Notes: generated from the sequence alone by a model not told the origin. Shown: positions 1 to 10,908, numbered from the stretch's first letter. The stretch is DNA of 41,692 nt from Bacillota bacterium (GCA_009783985.1 WQVM01000005.1:1-41692); one strand, 5' to 3'. Translations and numbers: made by a program.

Positions 1-290
1 AAAACAATGTCGGGGTTGATTTGCTTGAGAAGTTTTTTTGCTTTGCGGATTCCTGACCATAACTTAAAAGGAATAAGCAGGTTGCGGGGACTTATTGACC
101 GCCTGAATTTGACGACAGGAACAGAAAAAAACTTGACGCTGTCTGTCTTGGAGACGAGGTCTTGTTCCATACTGTCGACACCGCCGATGTAATAGATGTC
201 AAAGTCAGTTTTGAGGCGGGGAACAAGAGCAAGGTTGGGGAGTATGTGACCGCCTGTTCCTCCGCCTGTTAGGAGAATCTTTTTTTTCAT
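1..290 (-). CDS. murG: MurG, UDP-GlcNAc:undecaprenyl-PP-MurNAc-pentapeptide transferase, N-terminal part, truncated by window start
   Basis: Reverse complement reads MKKKILLTGGGTGGHILPNLALVPRLKTDFDIYYIGGVDSMEQDLV..., with the GGGTGGH motif typical of MurG; open to the window edge, so missing from the ORF track. Confidence 0.9.
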   Translation of the reverse strand, partial: MKKKILLTGGGTGGHILPNLALVPRLKTDFDIYYIGGVDSMEQDLVSKTDSVKFFSVPVVKFRRSISPRNLLIPFKLWSGIRKAKKLLKQINPDIV

Positions 291-348
291 GATTTTGTTT
301 AGTGAGTGGCTAGTGGGAGGAGTTGGATGGGGCGTTTTTAATTTGATA

Positions 349-596
349 AGGATAATTGTTGTTCGGGCGGTCGAGGACGCCCGCCCCTACACAATTGTGC
401 GGCATAGGCTAGCGATGGGGGTTGCAAAGGTATATGGTGTAGGGGACGATGGCAATCGTCCCGAAAATATGGATTTTTGCTCTATTTATGCGGACGATCG
501 CCATCGTCCCCTACGAAATGCCGTCCTGTTGTGGGTTTCGCTCTACGGAATGAGATAAGGATAATTTATTGTTCGGGCCGATGCCCGCCCCTACAG
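349..596. repeat. Cluster of GTAGGGG(CG/AC)G...CCCGAAyAryAATTATCC palindromic intergenic repeats
   Basis: Copies at about 349-390, 441-470, 491-515 and 558-596; arms such as GGACGATGGC/GCCATCGTCC; ORF 289..558 is an artefact of them. Confidence 0.8.
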
Positions 597-634
597 ATAC
601 TAACCACTAATCACTAATCACTAGCCACTATCAA

Positions 635-664
635 TTGACAAGAATGTGTGAACAATGGTATACT
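635..664 (+). promoter_or_regulatory. Sigma70-type promoter of the alpha/beta hydrolase gene
   Basis: TTGACA (635-640), 18-bp spacer, TATACT (659-664). Confidence 0.6.
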
Positions 665-672
665 ACTATTCT

Positions 673-1617
673 ATGCCAAAGGAAAAACCGTTATACGCTA
701 ATCCTTATTTGCAGAATATTTTGACTGCTGAGGACGGGCATCAAATCAATGTGACTGTTTGGAGTGATGTGACTGCTACACCAAAAGGAATTGTTTTGAT
801 AGTGCATACAATGAGTGAGTGTGCAGGGCGATACAGCGGTTTTGCCACAAAACTTAATGAGGCAGGATATATAGCGGTAGGATTGGACTTGAGAGGGCAT
901 GGAGTTACGGCTATCCCAAATTTAGGCAAGACGGACAAAAAACATTTTGACAAATCTAAGTTAGATGTAATGAGTTTGGCAAAAAGTGTAAGAATAGAGT
1001 ATACGGGATTGCCGATGTTTTTATTCGCACAAGGTTATGGGTCTTTTTTGGCGCAGGCACTTATTAAGAGCGGTCAGCTAGGTTCGTCACTACTTAGCGG
1101 TGTTATTCTTTCTGGGACAACGGTTGCTAAGGATATAAGATTTTGGCTTGCACGCAAACGCTCTTACTTTAAGGCAACCAAAAAAAGCGGGAACAAAGAA
1201 GGGCATACTTTTGGGCGAATATTTAGAGGGCATGATTTTATTTTTAGAGAGGGTATTAACGGGTGGCTTAGTAGTGATTATGAGGCAGTCGGTGAGTTTA
1301 ATACGGGAAGCCTAACGGGATTCTTATGTGACAACAACTTTTTTAGGTCGTATTTTGTAGGGCTTAAAAAATTAGCCAAGACTAAATTTGATACGACGGC
1401 ATCTAAGGATATGCCTATATTCATAATAGGCGGCTCAAAGGATTGTTTGAGTTGGTTTGGGCGGGGTGCAAAAAAACTTTGCCAAGCATATAACAAACAA
1501 GGTTTTACCAAAGTAGAGTGTAAAACATATGATGGTGCAAGACACGACTTGTTGTTTGAGAAGAATAGGGACGAAGTGGTTGGGGATATTATAGCAATGC
1601 TCAATAATAACGCATAA
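673..1617 (+). CDS. Alpha/beta hydrolase (serine aminopeptidase/lysophospholipase-like)
   Basis: MPKEKPLYANPYL...GIVLIVHTMSECAGRYSGFATKLNEAGYIAVGLDLRGHG; C-terminal His in ARHDLLFE; start moved from 655 to ATG 673. Confidence 0.75.
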   Translation: MPKEKPLYANPYLQNILTAEDGHQINVTVWSDVTATPKGIVLIVHTMSECAGRYSGFATKLNEAGYIAVGLDLRGHGVTAIPNLGKTDKKHFDKSKLDVMSLAKSVRIEYTGLPMFLFAQGYGSFLAQALIKSGQLGSSLLSGVILSGTTVAKDIRFWLARKRSYFKATKKSGNKEGHTFGRIFRGHDFIFREGINGWLSSDYEAVGEFNTGSLTGFLCDNNFFRSYFVGLKKLAKTKFDTTASKDMPIFIIGGSKDCLSWFGRGAKKLCQAYNKQGFTKVECKTYDGARHDLLFEKNRDEVVGDIIAMLNNNA

Positions 1618-1725
1618 TGCATAACGCATAACGCATAATGTCGGACAAGAAAGCAATCTAGTACATTATCAATTAAAACACTTGTCAATCATTATGCGTT
1701 ATGCATTATGCGTTATGCGTTATCA
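1609..1725. repeat. Inverted pair of short tandem repeats (CATAACG/CATAATG units)
   Basis: ...ataacgcataatgcataacgcataacgcataatg and, about 50 bp later, attatgcgttatgcattatgcgttatgcgtt. Confidence 0.85.
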
Positions 1726-1738
1726 AAAAGGAGTTCGT

Positions 1739-3658
1739 TTGCCGGTTAAAAATAAGACAACTTGTCGCTGTTGCGTTGTTTCAATGTTTATGGCGTTTGT
1801 GATTTTTGTCGGGGGTTGTTCCGCCGCTATTTTTGGCGTTGACCGAATGATGGTCAATCGTTTGGGGTTTGGGCTTGTCGATAGTGTTAGGGTTTTTCGT
1901 GGGATTAGGTGGGTTGATTCGGATAGATTGCCCCCTGAGCATACAGCTAAGGACGAGTATACTTTTTTTAGAAACTTAGAACAAGGACTTTTTCTTAATG
2001 AGTACACCAACCTCAGTGCCGACAAAATAATGGAATACCTAAACATTGAGACAGGCGAGCAAGAGGTGGACGGATATGTCAGACCCGTTGCGACTATTGC
2101 ACCCCGTAACAGTGCGGATAATATTGTGGTAGACGGTGGCGAAAATCTCTTCGAAAATATTTTTAAGCGGGAAAACATTGACTTCGAAAGACTTGACTTA
2201 TTTTGTCCGTACCTACACGACGAAGGTCAATATTTGATGAATTTATCAGGCAACGAATTTGCGTCTTTTGGGAATGCTTTGCTTCAGTCACTTTTGCGGT
2301 CAGTCGAACTGCCGAGTTTATTCCCTGCTAATACTGATATGACAATCAGAGCCATAACTTTTGGCAAAGAAGCAGAGGACGGTATTGTTACTGCAAGCGT
2401 ACAGTTTTCGCTAGATGCACAAGAGCTAGCAAGGGGAATCCTTGACAATATCGGGGTAAGCGGATTTGGCGGTGCAATAAGAGCTTTGCTCCCAGAGGAG
2501 CTATTACTTAATGCGACAATAGGACTTAATGGAGATTTTGCGACTGTCTTGTCGGCAGGTACAATGAGTCAGAGACAAATAACAAGTTTTTATAGGGTCA
2601 TAGACGGGATACTTGCTTTGACGGGTGAGAATTCGACGACACAGGACCTGTTAGACGAGCTTGGTGTTAGATTTATTGCTCCTGTGACAGCTCTTGTGGG
2701 TAATTTTATTGATGCTGATAGCTATTACAACGGACGGGTTGATTTTGACCCTATAGAGATGATGTTGTTTTTGAGTGGTATCAACGAAGGTGATGAAGAC
2801 GATGTCACCAGTCGGTCACTCCTATGGGGACTTAGGGATATGTCAGTGACCAATGCCCAAAGGTGGACTGAGATTGAGCCGATGACAGTAACCGAGGATA
2901 GAGTGCTTGCCGAGATAAATGACAAGTACTTTAGGACAGAGCAAGCGAACATAACAAGTCTAGCAAGTCTTTTTGGCGGGGATGTGAGATTTGACCCTAA
3001 TGATTTTGATGCGGTTAGGCGTGCTACGGATACAAGGACACCCGAACAATTAAGACCATTTGTCAGAGATGATGAGTTGCACTTGTATGTTATGAGCAGG
3101 CTAAGTCTGGCAGCATATGGCGGATACAATGTAGGCAACATATTGAGCATTGAGATAAGAGAGGTCAATATAGACGAAGATGATTTCTTTGCCATTTGCC
3201 TTATTATTGAGTATCAGACAGATGCTATATTAGGGACATACCAATTTGGCGGTGCGGTGTTTAGTGATTTTGTGGATAGGGTTATTGTGCGTTCGACCAC
3301 TTATATAGGTATTAGGGGTGATGACATAGACGATGACGAGCAAAGAGCATTTTATTTTACAAAAGTTACTATCAATGAGATGGATGTAGATGAGGACGGC
3401 AATATAACTGACAGCACATACCAAAGAGATAATTTTAAGACACTTATAGGTAGGTTTGGCGGAACTTTTGACTTTGAGCAGCGAGCCTATGATACAGGTC
3501 GTATGATATTCGACCATTTTTCGGCTGACAGTATCAGCGATAATAATATCCGTCAAAATGTAAACTTTGACTTTGCGATGAGGTATGTAGACGGACAAAA
3601 ACGAGGCGGTATGCTGCTAGCTAATATTTATGATTGGTCAAAAGGAGTAGTTGGATAG
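1739..3658 (+). CDS. Predicted lipoprotein of unknown function
   Basis: TTG start at 1739 preceded by AAGGAG (1728-1733); signal sequence MFMAFVIFVGGC; no domain recognised. Confidence 0.6.
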   Translation: MPVKNKTTCRCCVVSMFMAFVIFVGGCSAAIFGVDRMMVNRLGFGLVDSVRVFRGIRWVDSDRLPPEHTAKDEYTFFRNLEQGLFLNEYTNLSADKIMEYLNIETGEQEVDGYVRPVATIAPRNSADNIVVDGGENLFENIFKRENIDFERLDLFCPYLHDEGQYLMNLSGNEFASFGNALLQSLLRSVELPSLFPANTDMTIRAITFGKEAEDGIVTASVQFSLDAQELARGILDNIGVSGFGGAIRALLPEELLLNATIGLNGDFATVLSAGTMSQRQITSFYRVIDGILALTGENSTTQDLLDELGVRFIAPVTALVGNFIDADSYYNGRVDFDPIEMMLFLSGINEGDEDDVTSRSLLWGLRDMSVTNAQRWTEIEPMTVTEDRVLAEINDKYFRTEQANITSLASLFGGDVRFDPNDFDAVRRATDTRTPEQLRPFVRDDELHLYVMSRLSLAAYGGYNVGNILSIEIREVNIDEDDFFAICLIIEYQTDAILGTYQFGGAVFSDFVDRVIVRSTTYIGIRGDDIDDDEQRAFYFTKVTINEMDVDEDGNITDSTYQRDNFKTLIGRFGGTFDFEQRAYDTGRMIFDHFSADSISDNNIRQNVNFDFAMRYVDGQKRGGMLLANIYDWSKGVVG

Positions 3659-3778
3659 TGAATAATGAAAACTTAAAAATACCTTCGGTGCTTCGTAGGA
3701 AGGACTTAGTAATTAAAATATAAAAAAACTCGTCAACCGCTTTTCATTTTATCGTATTAAAAAGGTGTTGATTTTTAC

Positions 3779-3807
3779 TTGATATTATCAGGGTAATTCA
3801 GTATAAT
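3779..3807 (+). promoter_or_regulatory. Promoter directly abutting the DNA adenine methylase start codon
   Basis: TTGATA (3779-3784), 17-bp spacer, TATAAT (3802-3807), ATG at 3811. Confidence 0.6.
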
Positions 3808-3810
3808 TAA

Positions 3811-4731
3811 ATGGTGGAATATACTAAAAAACAAATTGCAAAACCATTTCTCAAATGGGCAGGCGGTAAAGGACAGCTACTAGAGAAATTTAGTAGTTTT
3901 TATCCGCAGGAGCTAATAGGCGGCGGTGTGACAACTTACATAGAGCCGTTTGTTGGTGGTGGAGCTGTTTTGTTTGATGTGTTGCAAAAATTTAGTATAG
4001 AACGGGCAGTTATAATAGACACAAACAAAGAACTTATAAATTGCTACAGGTGTATCAAAGAAGATGTCGGGCAGCTTATTTCTAAGCTAAAGACATTGCA
4101 AAGAGAATATAATGATTTAGATTTAGGCGGTAGAGGCGACTTGTTTTCAACAGTTCGTATGAGGTATAATCGAACAGTTCTAAATGGAAAACACGACTAT
4201 AACAAGGCGGCAGATTTTATATTCCTAAACAAAACTTGTTTTAATGGGCTTTATAGAGTCAATAGCAAAGGTGAATTTAATGTCCCCTTTGGCAAATATA
4301 AAACCCCCAACATTTGCGATGAGGATAATTTGATAAGCATACACAAACTACTGCAAAAGGTGATTATTTTAAGTGGTGATTATAACAAATGCGGAGAGTA
4401 TGCTTGTGGCAATACATTTATTTATTTTGACCCACCATATCGCCCTATTACGGCTACACAGTCCTTTGTAGGATATTCGCAAAACGGATTTAATGACGAA
4501 AATCAAAAAGAGTTAGCTAGCGTTGTCAAAGAAATGTCAGCAAGGGGTTGCAATATACTTCTGAGCAACTCTGATCCAAAAAATGCAGATATAAACGATA
4601 ATTTTTTTGATAATTTGTATAGTGACTTTTATATTAGCAGAATTATGGCAAGGCGTATAATAAATTGCCAAGCAGACAAAAGAGGCAACATAACAGAAAT
4701 TATAGTTGCAAATTACAAAGGAGTAGCATGA
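3811..4731 (+). CDS. DNA adenine methyltransferase, D12/Dam class (DpnM-like)
   Basis: FLKWAGGKGQLL, YIEPFVGGGAVLFD, FIYFDPPYRP motifs. Confidence 0.88.
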   Translation: MVEYTKKQIAKPFLKWAGGKGQLLEKFSSFYPQELIGGGVTTYIEPFVGGGAVLFDVLQKFSIERAVIIDTNKELINCYRCIKEDVGQLISKLKTLQREYNDLDLGGRGDLFSTVRMRYNRTVLNGKHDYNKAADFIFLNKTCFNGLYRVNSKGEFNVPFGKYKTPNICDEDNLISIHKLLQKVIILSGDYNKCGEYACGNTFIYFDPPYRPITATQSFVGYSQNGFNDENQKELASVVKEMSARGCNILLSNSDPKNADINDNFFDNLYSDFYISRIMARRIINCQADKRGNITEIIVANYKGVA

Positions 4732-5270
4732 ATGATTAAAGACGGAAAAGGTGGTGGCAATACACGCACGGGACTTGTATATGAAGGCGAAGTTGATCTA
4801 AAAACTTTTTTGGATTCAAAAACGGGTTATGAGGTTAGTGGCGATAAGGTTTTTTATAATGAAGAGCTTGTTGCAAGGATTTTTAAGAAAAATTCTTTTT
4901 ATGCAGTGTTTCTAAAAGAATTGGAAGTAGATTGGAGCAAGTATTTGTCAAAACGCTTGATGCCGGATGATAGTATCTTTGTTTTACTAAACAATACTTT
5001 ATTTATTATCGAATGTAAATTCCAGCAAGTATCGGGAAGTGTTGATGAGAAATTGCAGACTTGTGACTTTAAGAAAAAGCAATACCAAAAATTACTTGCC
5101 CCTGCAAATGTTGATGTGGAATATATTTATCTTTTAAGTGATTGGTTTAGGCATTCTCGTTACAAAGATGTCTTGGATTATATTATTAGTGTAAACTGCC
5201 ATTATTATTTGAATATATTCCTTTGACAAAACTAGGATTGCCCGTGCCACAAGACGAAATAAATGACTGA
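4732..5270 (+). pseudogene. Type II restriction endonuclease with PD-(D/E)XK-like core, frameshifted near its 3' end
   Basis: FIIECKFQQVSGSVDEKLQTCDFKKKQYQKL; 0-frame ORF stops at 5226, but the -1 frame continues YYFEYIPLTKLGLPVPQDEIND* and overlaps the next ATG at 5263. Confidence 0.6.
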
Positions 5271-5935
5271 CAAAAATTTTGAATTAGAAACGAATACAGT
5301 ATGGAGCTTTCCTGATAGAGGCAAGTGGGCTACTCACGACTCAAAATATCGTGGAAACTTTTCGCCGTATGTTGCCAAAAATATAATTTTGCGATATTCA
5401 CAAGAGGGTGATTTGGTGCTTGACCAATTTGTTGGTGGCGGTACAACACTTATAGAGTGTAAGCTTAACAACCGCAACGCTATTGGAATTGATATAAACA
5501 GAATTGCTGTCGAATCAACAAAAAGCAAACTGCTATTTGATAGCAGGCATACCAAATGGCTCTATAGACTTAATTTGTACTCATCCGCCCTATGCAAACA
5601 TTATTAAATATAGCGATGGCATTGACGGCGATTTGTCATTGTTGCCCCTAAGAGAGTTTGTTCAAAAAATAGATAAGGTTGCTAGTGAGTGCTATAGGGT
5701 TTTGAAAAAAGGTAAATTCTGCATAGTTGTGATGGGCGACACTCGACAAAATGGAATGGTGCAACCTTTGGGCTTTGAGATTATGCAAAAATTTCTTAAT
5801 ACCGGGTTTAAGATAAAAGAGATAATAATTAAAGAGCAGCACAACTGTAAGGCAACAGGTTTTTGGAAGACAAACAGCGAAAAATATAATTTTTTACTGC
5901 TAGCACATGAGTATATATTTGTGTTCAAAAAATAA
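5263..5935 (+). pseudogene. Second DNA methyltransferase (N6/N4 class), split by a frameshift or small deletion near 5545-5560
   Basis: First part WSFPDRGKWATHDSKYRGNFSPYVAKNIILRYSQEGDLVLDQFVGGGTTLIECKL; second part in another frame IPNGSIDLICTHPPYANIIKYS. Confidence 0.7.
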
Positions 5936-5976
5936 ATTATGCATCCCCAACATTCCCTAATTTCCAAATGATAATT

Positions 5977-6564
5977 ATGAAAAACATTCCCAAACCTATA
6001 GCCGACCTTGCGACGGCGTTTAGTAAACTCCCCGGGGTGGGGGGCAAGACTGCTCTTAGGTATGCCTATAGTGTTGTTGATATGCAGAGGTCTGATGCAG
6101 AGTGTTTTTGCAGATGTATGCTAGCGGTCAAAGATGAGGTTAAGTTTTGTAAGCTTTGCGGTAACTTGACCGATAAGGACGAGTGCGGGATTTGCACCAC
6201 GAGAGACAAGTCGCTTATTTGTGTAGTTGCGTATCCTAAGGATTTGTTAGCTATCGAAAAAGCAGGCTATAAGGGTGTCTACCATGTATTGCACGGCACG
6301 CTTAGCCCTATGGACGGACGGGGACCTAATGAGCTACGGATTAAGGAACTTTTGTCAAGAATGGGTGGTGTAAGCGAAGTTATTATGGCGACCAACCCCG
6401 ATGTAGAAGGCGAAGCGACAGCAATGTATATTGCTCGGCTACTCACTCCGATGGGAGTTAAGGTTAGCAGGATAGCGCAAGGAATAAGTATGGGCAGCGA
6501 TATAGAGTATGCGGATGAGGTAACACTGAGTAGAGCGCTTGAGGCTCGGATTGAGATATATTAA
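5977..6564 (+). CDS. recR: Recombination mediator protein RecR
   Basis: LATAFSKLPGVGGKTALRYA; zinc-finger CKLCGNLTDKDECGIC; Toprim CVVAYPKDLLAIE...LHGTLSPMDGRGP. Confidence 0.93.
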   Translation: MKNIPKPIADLATAFSKLPGVGGKTALRYAYSVVDMQRSDAECFCRCMLAVKDEVKFCKLCGNLTDKDECGICTTRDKSLICVVAYPKDLLAIEKAGYKGVYHVLHGTLSPMDGRGPNELRIKELLSRMGGVSEVIMATNPDVEGEATAMYIARLLTPMGVKVSRIAQGISMGSDIEYADEVTLSRALEARIEIY

Positions 6565-6565
6565 T

Positions 6566-6652
6566 AATTAGGAATTAGGAGTTAGGAATTAGGAATTGTT
6601 GACAAATAATTAAATAATTTTAACAACAATTCCTAACCCCTAACTCCTAATT
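6566..6652. repeat. Inverted pair of AATTAGG-type short tandem repeats
   Basis: aattaggaattaggagttaggaattaggaattgttg ... caacaattcctaacccctaactcctaatt. Confidence 0.85.
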
Positions 6653-6704
6653 GAAAAAACATCAAATTACAGGTAAAATTGATTTTTCAAAGGAAGTATA
6701 TAAA

Positions 6705-7802
6705 GTGAAACTAGGTGTAGTAGGACTGCCCAATGTGGGCAAAAGCACATTATTTAATGCCATAACCAAGGCAGGGGCGCAAGCGGCTAATTATCCGTTT
6801 TGTACAATTGAGCCTAATGTGGGTGTGGTTGCTGTCCCCGATGAGAGATTGAGTGTACTAGCTCAAATGTCCGCAAGCAAAAAAGTTACGCCGGCAAGTC
6901 TGGAGTTTGTTGATATTGCAGGCATTGTGAGAGGTGCAAGTAAGGGTGAGGGCTTGGGCAACAAATTCTTGTCGCATATCCGTGAGGTTGACGCTATTGT
7001 CCATGTGGTTAGGTGTTTTGATAACCCTGATATTGTTCATGTGGACGGCAAAGTTGACCCGCTAAGAGATATAGAGACAATCAATGTAGAATTGTGTCTT
7101 GCGGATTTGGAGACGACCGCACGGCGACTTGATAAGTCAAAAAAGCTACTCAAAGTCGGCGGCAAGCAAGCCGAATCCGAAGTCAAGCTATTAGAAGCGA
7201 TAGTCGGATTACTTGAGCAAGGTAAGCCTGCCCGAATGGTTCAAGACAAACTAGTGGCAGGGCAAGATGCGTTGATGGAGAGTTTTTTCCTCTTGACAAG
7301 TAAGCCTGTTATTTATGTGGCTAATATTGACGAGAACCAAATTGGTAAGGCGGATAATCCGCTCCTAACGGTAGTGCAAAAATTTGCTAAGGACGAAAAA
7401 GCCGAAATTATCCCTATTAGCTGTAGGGTTGAGGAGGAGCTTATCAGTTTGTCTGACGAGGAGAGGGAACTTTTTATTGAGGACCTAAAGTTAGGTGACA
7501 GCGGACTTAATAAGATTATCAAGATAGGGTATAAGACACTAGGACTTATCAGCTACTTAACAACAGGTCCTGAAGAAACCCGTGCGTGGACTATAACCGA
7601 AGGTACAAAAGCTCCGCAGGCGGCGGGTAAGATTCATACGGATTTTGAAAGAGGTTTTATCCGTGCAGAGGTTGTCGCTTATAATGACCTTGTGACAGCC
7701 GGAAACAATGCTAACGCCAAAGCAAAAGGTCTTGTCCGAAGTGAGGGCAAAGAGTATGTAGTAGCAGACGGCGATGTTGTACTGTTTAGATTTAATGTGT
7801 AA
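6705..7802 (+). CDS. ychF: YchF/EngD-type Obg-family ATPase
   Basis: [44 protein letters not shown] start at 6705 preceded by AAGGAAG. Confidence 0.93.
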   Translation: MKLGVVGLPNVGKSTLFNAITKAGAQAANYPFCTIEPNVGVVAVPDERLSVLAQMSASKKVTPASLEFVDIAGIVRGASKGEGLGNKFLSHIREVDAIVHVVRCFDNPDIVHVDGKVDPLRDIETINVELCLADLETTARRLDKSKKLLKVGGKQAESEVKLLEAIVGLLEQGKPARMVQDKLVAGQDALMESFFLLTSKPVIYVANIDENQIGKADNPLLTVVQKFAKDEKAEIIPISCRVEEELISLSDEERELFIEDLKLGDSGLNKIIKIGYKTLGLISYLTTGPEETRAWTITEGTKAPQAAGKIHTDFERGFIRAEVVAYNDLVTAGNNANAKAKGLVRSEGKEYVVADGDVVLFRFNV

Positions 7803-7809
7803 GAAAAAG

Positions 7810-7930
7810 GATTGAATATTGAATATTGAATATTGAATAATTAAGGTCAAGCTGTATTTGTCTAGTTATAGCTTGACAAAGCACTAAGTCAACAATTATT
7901 CCATATTCCATATCCCATATTCCATATTTA
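7810..7930. repeat. Inverted pair of (GAATATT)n / (CCATATT)n short tandem repeats upstream of argS
   Basis: gaatattgaatattgaatattgaataatt ... aattattccatattccatatcccatattccatatt. Confidence 0.75.
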
Positions 7931-7933
7931 ATT

Positions 7934-9628
7934 ATGGATTATAAGTTAGAGATATCAAAGTTGATAAATCTTCCGCTTATTACGGCGGAAGATATTACCC
8001 CGATTAGCGACAGCAAGATGGGGGATTTTGCGTTGCCGTGCTTTAAGTTGGCTAAGGAACTTAGGAAAAGCCCTGTACAGATTGCGCAGGAATTTGCGGC
8101 AAAGATAAAAGAAAAAATAGCAAAGAAAGCAAATTTTTTGAGCGATGTTGTAGCTGTCAATGGCTACCTCAACTTTTTTGTTGACCCGTCTTTTTATCTC
8201 AAAAGCACTTTGGACGTCTTGCAAAAAAAGGGCAAGGATATCAAAAAGCGTGGTAAAGGCAAGACTATTTGTATTGACTATTCGAGTATCAACATTGCCA
8301 AACCTTTGCATATAGGTCACCTTATGACAACAGTTATCGGTGGTAGCCTATACAGGATTTATAAGAGGCTTGGATATAAGGTTGTCGGAATCAATCATTT
8401 GGGCGATTACGGCACGCAATTCGGCAAGCTGATAGCCGCATACCTCAAGTGGGGTGACGAGGATAAACTCAAAAAGAAGGGCATCCGTGCGTTAGTTGAG
8501 TTGTATGTACGCTTTCATAAGGAGGCAGAGAGCAATCCTGCATATGATGATGAGGCGAGAGCGTGGTTTGTTAAGATAGAAAAAGGCGACAAAGAGGCTA
8601 ACAGGATATACAAGCTGTTCAAGGACATTACCCTAGCCGAAATCAACAAGACCTATAAACTACTTGGGGTGGATTTTGACAGTTATGACGGTGAGAGCTT
8701 TTTTAGTGACAAAATGCAACCTGTTATTGACGAACTAGAGGCTAAGGGGTTACTGACTACGAGCGAAGGGGCAAAAGTTGTTGACCTTGAAGAATATAAT
8801 ATGCCGCCTTGCCTTATCCTTAAAAAAGACGGTAGTAGCTTGTATGCTACCCGTGACCTCGCCGCCGCTTTGTACCGCAAAGAAGTGTATGATTTTGATA
8901 AGTGTCTTTATGTAGTGGCATATCAACAAAATCTGCACTTTAAGCAAGTGTTTAAGGTGTTGGAGCTTATGGGACGGGATTACGGAGTAGTACATGTTCC
9001 GTTTGGAATGGTCAGCCTAAAGGACGGCGGCAAGCTGTCAACTCGTGAGGGTACGGTTGTTTATCTTGCGGACTTGCTCAAAGAGGCTGTCAACAAAGCC
9101 GGTCAAATAGTTAAAGAAAAAAGTCCCGGACTGGAAAAAACCAAAGTCCCTAAAGAGGTGGGAGTGGGTGCGGTGATTTTTTACGCCCTTGCCAGTAGCC
9201 GTATTAAGGATGTTGTATACAGCCAAGAGTCGGCACTTAGCTTTGAGGGAGAAACAGGACCGTATTTGCAATACACTCACGCAAGATGTTGTAGTGTAAT
9301 TAAGAAAAGCGAGGAAAGAGGAGAGAATAAAGAGAATTGTCAAATAGATTACAAAGCCGTTGCCGATGACGAGGCTTTGGCGGTAGTGCGGCTACTTGAT
9401 GTCTATCATAAGACTATAGAAAACGCAGCGGATAAATACGAACCGAGCATACTTGCCAAATACTTAATTGACTTAGCACAAGCGTATAACAAATTTTATT
9501 TTGAGCGAAAAATCATAGGCGAAGCCGCCGCAATAAGTGCAGGCAGACTAGCCCTAACAGTAGCCGTAAGAGATACACTCAAAGAAGGGTTGGGACTGTT
9601 GCTATTAAAAGCCCCCGAAAAAATGTAA
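7934..9628 (+). CDS. argS: Arginyl-tRNA synthetase
   Basis: SSINIAKPLHIGHLMTTVIGGSLYRIYKRLGYKVVGINHLGDYGTQFGKL; C-terminal anticodon-binding domain. Confidence 0.95.
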   Translation: MDYKLEISKLINLPLITAEDITPISDSKMGDFALPCFKLAKELRKSPVQIAQEFAAKIKEKIAKKANFLSDVVAVNGYLNFFVDPSFYLKSTLDVLQKKGKDIKKRGKGKTICIDYSSINIAKPLHIGHLMTTVIGGSLYRIYKRLGYKVVGINHLGDYGTQFGKLIAAYLKWGDEDKLKKKGIRALVELYVRFHKEAESNPAYDDEARAWFVKIEKGDKEANRIYKLFKDITLAEINKTYKLLGVDFDSYDGESFFSDKMQPVIDELEAKGLLTTSEGAKVVDLEEYNMPPCLILKKDGSSLYATRDLAAALYRKEVYDFDKCLYVVAYQQNLHFKQVFKVLELMGRDYGVVHVPFGMVSLKDGGKLSTREGTVVYLADLLKEAVNKAGQIVKEKSPGLEKTKVPKEVGVGAVIFYALASSRIKDVVYSQESALSFEGETGPYLQYTHARCCSVIKKSEERGENKENCQIDYKAVADDEALAVVRLLDVYHKTIENAADKYEPSILAKYLIDLAQAYNKFYFERKIIGEAAAISAGRLALTVAVRDTLKEGLGLLLLKAPEKM

Positions 9629-9831
9629 ACAATACAATTAGGAATTAGGGATTAGGAGTTAGGAATTGTTGCTAAAATTATTTTAATTAACTCGTCAATA
9701 ATTTTTAGTTGTATAAAAATGTCATTGCGAGGAGGTGCGAATATTGACGGGGTTTCAGTCGTAGGGGCGGGCGTCCTCGACCGTCTAATACCCCTATCAT
9801 TTATATTACCCCTAGATTATCAATAATTGAT

Positions 9832-9860
9832 TGACAAAGTGGTGGAATTGTGTTAGAATA
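9832..9860 (+). promoter_or_regulatory. Promoter of hprK
   Basis: TTGACA, 17-bp spacer, TAGAAT. Confidence 0.55.
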
Positions 9861-9883
9861 ACAAAATAATAGGAGTAAGACAA

Positions 9884-10834
9884 ATGACAAAAATTCAGTA
9901 TGATGCAGAGGAGATTGAGGTAAGTGCCGAGGCATTTGCGTCCAAATTGGACTTAGAGATTTTGCAAGGAACGGGGGAGCAAATGGTGGCTCTAAGCACT
10001 GTTAATGTCAACAGACCGGGTATGCAACTGGCGGGTTTTTATGGACATTTTGTGGCAGAACGAATTCAGGTTATCGGCGAGATGGAGATAGAATACTTGC
10101 GGGGACTTACCCAAACAAGACGCACTAAGGCTATCAATGAGCTTATGGAATGTGATATTCCTTGCCTTATTTTGAGTACATCAATTGAGCCTTTGCCTGA
10201 GATTCTCAAATGTGCCAAAAAACATAAGCGAATAGTGCTTAGAAGCAAACTTAACACAACGCAACTAATCAATAAACTGGTCATATATCTTAATGATTTG
10301 CTTGCGCCCCAAAAGACAATTCATGGTGTGCTTATTGATATATATGGTGTGGGAGTGCTTATTGTCGGTCGTAGCAGTGTCGGTAAGAGTGAGACGGCTT
10401 TGGCGCTTGTTCAGCGTAACCACCGCCTTGTTGCAGATGATGCGGTGAGTATTAAGCGGGTCAATGGTATTTTGATAGGGTCGGCACCCAGTGTTATCCG
10501 TAATTTTATGGAAGTGCGTGGTATCGGCATTATTGATATAAGCAGTATGTATGGTGCAGGTTCTGTGCGTCTGACTAAAAAAATAGACCTAGTGGTAGAG
10601 TTAGAGGAGTGGGACGACAAAAAAGAGTATGACAGACTAGGCGGTGACAACAAGACGCATACTATATTAGATGTTGAGGTGTCCAAGCATATTATCCCTA
10701 TCAAACCAGGTCGCTCTCTTGCATCTATACTCGAAGTTGCCGCCCGCAATTATAGTCTCAAGGTTATGGGATACGACACACTAAAAGAACTTAACGACAG
10801 AATGGCAGCCAATACGAGAAATAGTGACAATTAA
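9884..10834 (+). CDS. hprK: HPr kinase/phosphorylase
   Basis: GVLIVGRSSVGKSETALALVQRNHRLVADDAV; EVRGIGIIDISSMYGAGSVR. Confidence 0.93.
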   Translation: MTKIQYDAEEIEVSAEAFASKLDLEILQGTGEQMVALSTVNVNRPGMQLAGFYGHFVAERIQVIGEMEIEYLRGLTQTRRTKAINELMECDIPCLILSTSIEPLPEILKCAKKHKRIVLRSKLNTTQLINKLVIYLNDLLAPQKTIHGVLIDIYGVGVLIVGRSSVGKSETALALVQRNHRLVADDAVSIKRVNGILIGSAPSVIRNFMEVRGIGIIDISSMYGAGSVRLTKKIDLVVELEEWDDKKEYDRLGGDNKTHTILDVEVSKHIIPIKPGRSLASILEVAARNYSLKVMGYDTLKELNDRMAANTRNSDN

Positions 10835-10908
10835 TACACTCTAATCGCTTACGCTTGTGTGCCTTAAAGCGGATTCTTGGGGCTAATTGTTCTTTTAGGT
10901 CGTAGAAG

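Noticed and set aside
289-558. 89-aa ORF with RAVEDARPYT-type peptide
   Set aside because: Composed of the GTAGGGG palindromic repeats; typical spurious ORF.
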